From Butyrivibrio fibrisolvens (lineage in GTDB: Bacteria > Bacillota > Clostridia > Lachnospirales > Lachnospiraceae), in assembly GCF_037113525.1 (NCBI RefSeq), contig NZ_CP146963.1, positions 4,526,001 through 4,590,000 on the forward strand: a DNA stretch of 64,000 nt, in the 5' to 3' direction. The notes below the pieces were generated by a model. That model was not told where the DNA came from, did no database searches, and worked only from the letters and a program-made list of their open reading frames with translations. The position numbers and the translations under genes were made by a program. Below are positions 59,098 to 64,000 of the stretch, in pieces; positions within the stretch are counted from its first letter, which is position 1; every line of letters begins with the position of its first letter.

Positions 59098-60783
59098 TCA
59101 AAAATTCATCGCCTCATAATACTTATCACTAAAAGCATCATCCTGGGAAAGCTCTATCTCTTCTGCATTTTTGAGTATTATGCTAAGAGTATCCCGGGCT
59201 ATCTTTGTACCATATAACTCTTCTACGCACAAGTACTTTGCACAGCCCTTTAGAGATGTATTACCGGCTATATATACGTTGTCGCCTGAATCTATAATTT
59301 CTTCAGGGAACATCTTAAGCTCTTTTATCCTGTCAAAAGAAAGATTTGCTCCAAATCCGCCTGATATTATAACATATGGCTTTGAATCTGCGGCGCCGCT
59401 TATCCTCTCGCTAAGATCAGCCGCCTTATAGGTGCTGTCTTCTGAAGTTTTTTGCTTTAACTTTTCGAATATCATATCAAGGCCCACGTTGACTGCTGCC
59501 TTAGCCATCTGGACCTGCCTTATGTCATTTTGGGTTATGACAATATCACTTCCATCCTCTGCCTTACAGATCGGGTATCCTTTTTCAAAGTATACTTTCT
59601 TAAGAAGTCCCGTATTATCTATGATGCCTTCTCTTATAAGAGCACTTACTATTTCAAGAACTCCCGTTCCGCATATTCCAACCGGAGGTTTATTTCCTAT
59701 TGTTGATAGTTTTAATTTTCCATCTCTAAAATATGCTTCCGATATTGCCCCGGGTATCCCAGGAACTCCAAAACTGATCCCATTACCTTCAAACACAGGG
59801 CCTGCCGCCGTGGACGTAACATAAAGCTTATCCCCGCAACCGGCCGCCATTTCTCCATTTGTACCAAGATCAAGGAAAAGAAATCCTTTTTTCTTTTTCC
59901 AGGGACGCTCAGCATAAAGACCCGATAAAATATCAGCTCCTACAAAAGCGGTGAAGCCCGGAAGTATAGTTACAGGGATATTGTTTATATTATCTTTTTT
60001 TAAAAAAGGAAATACATCCCCAACCTTCAGGCTCTCAAGTCCTATACTAAAAGGCGTGTAAGGATACACTCCAAGAGATTCACAGTCATACCCCCTTAAG
60101 AGGTGAAGCATTGTTGTGTTACCTGCTATAGCCATACTGCTTATCTGGGATATGCTGCACTGCGTCTCTTCAAGCAGTTCCAGGATCAGGTTAACAAGAT
60201 CTGTCTGAATGATCTCCTTGAGCCTCGCACCCTTTTCTTTAGAAGCCTTTATCCTTGATATTACATCCGTGCCATAGCTTCTTTGATGATTGACTCCTGT
60301 TTTGACTCCAATGATCCTGTCTTCATGCGGAAGTTCAACAAGGCATACGGCAAGTGTCGTAGTTCCTATGTCTATACCAATTCCATATTTTTTATTCTTA
60401 TCTGCTTTTTGATTTATGCTAAGACTGTTTCCTAAAACCTCCATCTCATCTTCGCAGAATTCATCTATGTAAATCTCAGCATCAGAAGTAAGCATGCACA
60501 TGCAGGCAAGACGATATCCTCTGCTCAGGTCTTCTTTGGATATATGTCGCATGTCTGCATTTGTTATACGGACACCGCTTCCTTCAAACCTTACCCTGCA
60601 TTTACCACAGGTACCAGATCCGGAGCATGGACTATCAATCTTTATATCATTTTCGCGCAGAAGGTCTATGAGTTTTTTGTTTTTAGGAGCATGGAGTACT
60701 ACTACTTTCTGTCCTGTTTTTTTTATATGAACTTTTATTTCTACTTCATTATTTCTTTTCATATTACCTGTTTCTTCGTTCAT
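59098..60783 (-). CDS. RACo-like activator: 2Fe-2S ferredoxin plus ASKHA ATPase (DUF4445)
   Basis: 561 residues. An N-terminal ferredoxin domain has Cys53-x5-Cys59-x2-Cys62 and Cys94. The C-terminal two-thirds is an ASKHA ATPase (YGIGIDIGTTTLAVCLVEL, LFLDLGTNGEMAAG, ISGGFGANL). The family re-reduces inactive corrinoid cofactors of methyltransferases with ATP. No corrinoid protein or methyltransferase is nearby, so its client is elsewhere or different. The ATG at 60783 lacks a ribosome site. ATG 60762, after ACAGGTAAT, is an alternative. Confidence 0.85.
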   Translation of the reverse strand: MNEETGNMKRNNEVEIKVHIKKTGQKVVVLHAPKNKKLIDLLRENDIKIDSPCSGSGTCGKCRVRFEGSGVRITNADMRHISKEDLSRGYRLACMCMLTSDAEIYIDEFCEDEMEVLGNSLSINQKADKNKKYGIGIDIGTTTLAVCLVELPHEDRIIGVKTGVNHQRSYGTDVISRIKASKEKGARLKEIIQTDLVNLILELLEETQCSISQISSMAIAGNTTMLHLLRGYDCESLGVYPYTPFSIGLESLKVGDVFPFLKKDNINNIPVTILPGFTAFVGADILSGLYAERPWKKKKGFLFLDLGTNGEMAAGCGDKLYVTSTAAGPVFEGNGISFGVPGIPGAISEAYFRDGKLKLSTIGNKPPVGICGTGVLEIVSALIREGIIDNTGLLKKVYFEKGYPICKAEDGSDIVITQNDIRQVQMAKAAVNVGLDMIFEKLKQKTSEDSTYKAADLSERISGAADSKPYVIISGGFGANLSFDRIKELKMFPEEIIDSGDNVYIAGNTSLKGCAKYLCVEELYGTKIARDTLSIILKNAEEIELSQDDAFSDKYYEAMNF

Positions 60784-60830
60784 TAAGTGAAGAATGACTT
60801 GGACAATGGTTCTCTGCTACTTTAGTATTT

Positions 60831-60875
60831 CTTAAAAATGAGTTTCTTCCTAAAAATGAGTTTCTTCCTAAAAAT
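60831..60875. repeat. Short direct repeats
   Basis: CTAAAAATGAGTTTCTTC-like units occur two to three times in a row (18-bp period) between the RACo-like gene and the terminator at 60871. They lie in the leader of the RACo-like gene. No function is apparent. Confidence 0.4.
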
Positions 60876-60899
60876 GGAGCAGACCTAAATCTGCTCCAT
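60869..60899 (-). terminator. Terminator of the half-AraC gene
   Basis: ATGGAGCAGA/TCTGCTCCAT with a six-base loop is followed by TTTTT on the minus strand. Confidence 0.85.
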
Positions 60900-60979
60900 C
60901 ATAAATCTTTTGTCTCATACAAGATCAACACAAATTATATTTTTAGTATATAACTCCTTTGTAAAAGTACAACAAAGTT

Positions 60980-61183
60980 TTATTTGCCATCATCGCTAAG
61001 AGTCTTCAGATAACTATAGATAGACATACCATACCCATCCATAAAATGAGTCTGGAGATTGGTCTGAGACATCGCAAAGCGATCAGCCATATCCCTGAGT
61101 GAATAGTCGTCTACATGTTCCTTTAAATAGTCTTGCATTTCCTGAAGATTACTACTGGTTACATAAGTCATTTCCTCACTCAT
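60980..61183 (-). CDS. Small protein resembling the first half of an AraC DNA-binding domain
   Basis: 67 residues from ATG 61183, which has a perfect GGGAGGT site. Residues 27-62 (YSLRDMADRFAMSQTNLQ, then THFMDGYGMSIYSYLK) match the first helix-turn-helix and linker helix of AraC/XylS regulators. The second helix-turn-helix is absent, as is any sensor domain. It may be a genuine mini-regulator or a truncated gene. The good ribosome site and own terminator argue that it is expressed. An upstream extension to 61216 is unlikely. Confidence 0.65.
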   Translation of the reverse strand: MSEEMTYVTSSNLQEMQDYLKEHVDDYSLRDMADRFAMSQTNLQTHFMDGYGMSIYSYLKTLSDDGK

Positions 61184-61448
61184 AGGATACCTCCCTTTAC
61201 TATGAAATTTACACATGATAGCCGGAACGGGATTAGTCGCATATATAAACGGTATACACCCCTTATTTTTGGATAAAAAAGCGAATAATTAATAATTCCG
61301 ACATTAAGATGATTGTTATTAATATTGTACGTTACACACGGCATACGCGCAACAACTTTTCGCACAATAATATTCGTCATGTTGTAATTGTATGAATTTT
61401 ATAACCGGCTATATCAAAAAAATATTACGAAAAAGAATAAAAAAGTAC
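61184..61448. other. Intergenic region between the half-AraC gene and the RNA genes
   Basis: It should hold the minus-strand promoter of the half-AraC gene. I saw no protein-like reading frame, hairpin or repeat that stands out. Confidence 0.3.
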
Positions 61449-61477
61449 TTGCGCTTTTTGTTAGCATATGCTAATAT
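61449..61477 (+). promoter_or_regulatory. Promoter of the four-loop RNA with an operator in the spacer
   Basis: TTGCGC (61449-61454) and TAATAT (61472-61477) are 17 bases apart. The perfect palindrome TTAGCATATGCTAA (61461-61474) lies in the spacer and overlaps the -10 box. A second copy with the same half-sites, TTAGC-GATA-GCTAA, is at 61486-61499, at the expected transcript start. Two TTAGC-N4-GCTAA sites 25 bp apart suggest repression by a dimeric regulator such as a MarR-type protein (inference). Confidence 0.65.
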
Positions 61478-61483
61478 GAATAT

Positions 61484-61620
61484 CGTTAGCGATAGCTAAC
61501 TTGCCAGTTAGCCAAATGCCCCTGCCAGGGCACGGATCTTGCCAATCCGTATCGCCAACAAACATAGTCTGTAAATCTCCTACCTGAAACCCATCGTACT
61601 TGCCATACGATGGGTTTTCT
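61484..61620 (+). ncRNA. Small RNA with four hairpins showing TTGCCA/CTGCCA loops
   Basis: Four stems follow each other: GCTAAC-TTGCCA-GTTAGC (61495-61512), TGCCC-CTGCCA-GGGCA (61517-61532), ACGGAT-CTTGCCA-ATCCGT (61532-61550) and AAACCCATCGTA-CTTGCCA-TACGATGGGTTT (61587-61617). The last one is the terminator with TTTTC. The stems differ, but the loop (C)TTGCCA repeats, which points to selection on the loop. GCTAAC can also pair with GTTAGC upstream (61485-61490), so the first hairpin has an alternative form. No open frame is evident. I know no family with this layout. Confidence 0.75.
61587..61620 (+). terminator. Terminator of the four-loop RNA
   Basis: A 12-bp stem AAACCCATCGTA/TACGATGGGTTT with loop CTTGCCA is followed by TTCTTTG. 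Confidence 0.88.
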
Positions 61621-61819
61621 TTGTATTAATATAGGTAGTAAGCACAGAGAATTCTTACGATTTTATAAATATTCTGACAATTTAAACCACAATATGTGGT
61701 ATTTCGTTTTATTATCACCCTCAATATCTCTGAATAATAGTTTTATTATTTTAAATTAACAGTATATTGTTGTGATAAAACTGAATTTACAGAAAATAAA
61801 TATTTTTTTGCAAAAGTGA

Positions 61820-61848
61820 TTGAAAACTATCTTTTTATCTGTTATATT
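61820..61848 (+). promoter_or_regulatory. Promoter of the second RNA gene
   Basis: TTGAAA (61820-61825) and TATATT (61843-61848) are separated by 17 bases, placing the start near 61855, exactly at the first paired base of the RNA. Confidence 0.6.
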
Positions 61849-61854
61849 AAAGTT

Positions 61855-62112
61855 ACTTAATACAAACGGAGCGACGCAAACAGAGAAAGGGTGGCTTAAG
61901 CTTCACTTGGACCTGTACACAACGTGTCAGATCGTATTTTCCGATTCATATAAGAATGGCTTTCGCTTCATTCGGATTGGGAATCAGGTAGGATGTCAAG
62001 AAAAGGTGGTGTGACTGCTGGATCGAATGACTGAGAACCAGGGAAATATGATCACCGTTTTCGGAGATTAAGTACTAACAAAAGAGACGACGTAAGGTCG
62101 TCTCTTTTGTTA
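61855..62112 (+). ncRNA. Large structured non-coding RNA of unknown family
   Basis: A transcript of about 255 bases from the promoter to a strong terminator. ACTTAAT at the 5' end pairs with ATTAAGT at 62067-62073 and closes the domain. Inside are ACCTG/CAGGT (61911-61915 with 61985-61989), ACAC/GTGT, GAATG/CATTC, TTCCGA/TCGGAT and CCG/CGG pairings, a multi-branched fold. No convincing coding frame is seen. Size and setting recall large Firmicutes RNAs such as the raiA motif, but I cannot match it reliably. Confidence 0.65.
62078..62112 (+). terminator. Terminator of the second RNA gene
   Basis: A perfect 14-bp stem ACAAAAGAGACGAC/GTCGTCTCTTTTGT with loop GTAAG contains its own T run in the second arm. 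Confidence 0.9.
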
Positions 62113-62152
62113 TGCAAAAATTGGCAGATTTTAAATTGGTATAGGTTGTGCC

Positions 62153-62370
62153 GATTAGGGAGGGTGGCAGTTAATAAATGATCTGGTTGTCTCTCGAGTT
62201 TTATAATTCAAGGCATGAAATCTGGGGCTTTATATTCTAGGATCCGAAACTCGCTGCGCTCAAACATGCGGATCCTAAACAGAATATAGAGCCCCGGATT
62301 TCATGCTCTTGAATTTAATAAAACTCTCGAAGACAACTAGATCATTTATTAACTGCCACCCTCCCTAATC
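62153..62370. repeat. 218-bp near-perfect palindrome
   Basis: Arms of about 94 bp (62153-62246 and 62269-62370) are complementary apart from a few small bulges. The outer 32 bp beginning GATTAGGGAGGGTGGCAG are perfect. The 22-base centre reads AACTCGCTGCGCTCAAACAT. No coding frame is carried. It resembles a MITE-like or other non-autonomous palindromic element, or a very long RNA hairpin. Confidence 0.8.
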
Positions 62371-62766
62371 TTCAAAGTTATTGATATATTTACTTTCTGC
62401 TAAGTTGAGCTGTTAGAATAAGATTTTTGAGTGGACTACAAAGTTTTTGCAAGGAGCTTTTTAGAAAAAAGGCTCCTCTTTTACTAACTGATTTGGTTGC
62501 ATAACATATATTTAAATAAATATTAAAATCACGATTATCAAAATAGATAAAATGGCATGATGATTATTGGTATTTTGGTAGATGTATTTTGGGGGATTAT
62601 TATGATAAAATAGTAACTGCTTACAGATGAGTTTCTAATAATGTTTATTTTTAAAGCTTGTAAGCGATTACTTTCTTTTAGAAATTTACCATAATTACAT
62701 CTAAACCTGATAACTTGGAGCGATAAGAATAATTTTTTAACCGTAGCCAAGTTATAAATGCTCTAA
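62371..62766. other. AT-rich region upstream of the GH105 gene
   Basis: Nothing coding is seen. AAGGAGCTTTTTAGAAAAAAGGCTCCTTT at about 62450-62480 forms a hairpin with AGGAGC/GCTCCT arms followed by TTTTAC, possibly a plus-strand terminator. The GH105 promoter should be here but is not obvious. Confidence 0.35.
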
Positions 62767-62778
62767 ATGAGGGAGAAC

Positions 62779-63918
62779 ATGGACAGAAACGAAACCATAA
62801 CTATGTTAAATGAATATGTGGATATGCTCATGGCGAGGTCTGATGCGGAGCATCCCATGTGGAATATAGAGAAGATATTAGGGGGCAAGCCTAATAAGTG
62901 GAATTATATTGATGGGTGTATGATAACTAGTCTTCTTAATCTTTATGATATAAGCGGGGATAAGAAGTATCTTGATTTTGCAGACAAGTTCCTTGGATGG
63001 TTTGTGAATGAAGATGGATCGATCAAGACTTACAGCGCTGAAGAGTACAACATAGATAATGTTAATAGTGCTACATGTCTTTTTAAGCTCTATGATCTTA
63101 CAGGCAAAGAGAAATACAGAAAAGCGATGGACACTGTAAGAGCCCAGCTTGAAACTATGCCTCGTACTAAAGATGGAAACTTCTGGCACAAAAAGATATA
63201 TCCGAATCAGGTATGGCTTGATGGTCTTTATATGGCGCAGCCTTTTTATATGGAATATGAAAGAAGATATGGAAGTATTGAAGGATGCATAGATAGCTTT
63301 AAGCAGTTCAGAAATGTTGAGAAGTTCATGAAAGATCCTGAAACGGGTCTTTATTATCACGGATATGATGAAAGTAGAGAAATGTACTGGGCTGATAAGG
63401 ATACTGGATGCAGCCCTAATTTCTGGCTTAGAGCACTTGGCTGGTTTGCAGCATCTCTTGTTGATGTATGCGAAGCTGCAGGAGATGTATGTAAAGATGA
63501 GCAGGAACACCTTCACAAGATGCTTGGTGATCTTGTAGAAGCCCTTATTAAGTATCAGGACGAAAGTGGTCTGTTCTACGATATAGTTAATCTTCCAGAC
63601 GATACAAGGAACTATCTCGAAACATCCGGAACGGCTCTTATATCCTATGCAATCTTAAAGGGCACAAGGCTTGGCTATATTGATAATAAATATAGAGAAT
63701 ATGGCGTAAAAGCTTTCGACGGAATCGCAGACAAGTACCTTGGCAGAAACGAAGATGGAACTCCAAAGCTCTCCGGAATCTGCCTTGTCTCCGGCCTCGG
63801 AGGCGCTTCTCACCGAGACGGTTCTCTGGAGTATTATTTTTCTGAACCAGTCGTAGAGAACGAAGCAAAAGGCGTAGGGCCCTTCATCTACGCATATACT
63901 GAACTTTTACGAAATTAA
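62779..63918 (+). CDS. GH105 unsaturated glucuronyl/rhamnogalacturonyl hydrolase
   Basis: About 379 residues, cytoplasmic. An alpha/alpha-barrel similar to Bacillus YteR is seen: WNYIDGCMITSLLNLY, then VWLDGLYMAQPFYMEY with the likely catalytic Asp, and SPNFWLRALGWFAASLVD. It removes the unsaturated uronic acid left by pectin or rhamnogalacturonan lyases. The frame opens at 62767, but AGGGAG lies just before the ATG at 62779. The gene follows the palindromic region and no partner gene is visible before the window ends. Confidence 0.9.
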   Translation: MDRNETITMLNEYVDMLMARSDAEHPMWNIEKILGGKPNKWNYIDGCMITSLLNLYDISGDKKYLDFADKFLGWFVNEDGSIKTYSAEEYNIDNVNSATCLFKLYDLTGKEKYRKAMDTVRAQLETMPRTKDGNFWHKKIYPNQVWLDGLYMAQPFYMEYERRYGSIEGCIDSFKQFRNVEKFMKDPETGLYYHGYDESREMYWADKDTGCSPNFWLRALGWFAASLVDVCEAAGDVCKDEQEHLHKMLGDLVEALIKYQDESGLFYDIVNLPDDTRNYLETSGTALISYAILKGTRLGYIDNKYREYGVKAFDGIADKYLGRNEDGTPKLSGICLVSGLGGASHRDGSLEYYFSEPVVENEAKGVGPFIYAYTELLRN

Positions 63919-64000
63919 AAACATACAACCTTTGTTACTTTATAATAACTGACTTTACACTAAAAAAGTGTCCCGTTTCTTGGAAATTCCTGAGACTGGC
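63919..64000. other. Window end after GH105
   Basis: A small ACACT/AGTGT hairpin with an A-rich loop lies at about 63956-63975. The sequence is cut off before anything else can be judged. Confidence 0.25.

Noticed and set aside
61180..61380. 66-codon frame upstream of the half-AraC gene
   Set aside because: It overlaps that gene's ribosome site and start, has no protein-like composition and no ribosome site of its own.
61820..62014. 64-codon frame through the second RNA
   Set aside because: It starts at a TTG inside the -35 box, has no ribosome site, and crosses paired RNA segments. The RNA reading is better.
62878..63516. 212-codon frame on the minus strand
   Set aside because: It lies opposite the GH105 gene, which has clear family motifs; it has no support of its own.
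63956..64000. End of an insertion sequence
   Set aside because: A short hairpin and the cut-off sequence are too little; no transposase frame is visible.

Overview
The window looks like chromosomal DNA of a Butyrivibrio-like rumen or gut Lachnospiraceae (Firmicutes, Clostridia). The reasons are moderate-to-low G+C, strong GGAGG-type ribosome binding sites, a beta-glucosidase with the reversed GH3 domain order known from Butyrivibrio and Ruminococcus, many plant-glycan enzymes, and Clostridia-specific small proteins (HPr-like protein next to whiA, DUF6472-type protein). The genus is inferred; no rRNA gene is present to prove it. I see no prophage, complete insertion sequence, tRNA or CRISPR array.

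Layout. 0-3.7 kb (+): a heterodimeric ABC exporter pair. 4-12.5 kb (-): HtrA-type protease, a small conserved protein, galE, a UDP-sugar pyrophosphorylase, a secreted GH25 lysozyme with wall-binding repeats and a fucose/arabinose isomerase-type enzyme, mostly with their own terminators. 12.7-20.2 kb (-): the complete F1Fo ATP synthase operon, whose c subunit carries a predicted two-carboxylate sodium site. 20.2-25.3 kb: aspS, a lipoprotein overlapping a FliB-like gene (+), and a first ECF sigma/anti-sigma pair. 25.3-36.9 kb (-): HD hydrolase, GH3, orphan HicB, Nudix, serine hydrolase, Na/Pi cotransporter, C39-like peptidase with glpK, GNAT protein. 36.9-38.5 kb: a second sigma/anti-sigma pair. 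38.9-43.6 kb (-): TPP riboswitch, thiM-thiE fusion, thiW, thiD, thiC. 43.7-50.5 kb (-): cyclophilin, lipid kinase, then a carbon-control and wall cluster hprK-glcK-murB-rapZ-whiA-crh-like. 50.7-53.9 kb: SGNH esterase and GH2 beta-mannosidase with an upstream gene remnant. 54.1-60.8 kb: uvrC, ftsH, DUF6472, RACo-like activator. 61-62.8 kb: half of an AraC DNA-binding domain, then a gene-free stretch holding two apparent RNA genes and a 218-bp palindrome. 62.8-63.9 kb (+): GH105 hydrolase.

How it fits together. Surface-glycan enzymes (GH3, GH2, GH105, SGNH esterase, isomerase) feed sugars that glucokinase phosphorylates; HPr kinase and a His15-lacking HPr-like protein provide carbon-catabolite signalling; GalE and the pyrophosphorylase make nucleotide sugars; MurB, RapZ and WhiA couple to wall synthesis and division. 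Thiamine is apparently made from de novo pyrimidine plus salvaged thiazole under TPP control.

The most novel-looking item is at 61449-61620: a small RNA gene with its own promoter, two palindromic operators, a terminator, and four successive hairpins that each display the loop TTGCCA/CTGCCA. A second, larger structured RNA gene follows at 61820-62112. Other unusual items are a six-hairpin alternating array (48461-48640), two giant imperfect palindromes (29791-30027, 62153-62370), and a triplicated 13-residue motif in an anti-sigma factor.
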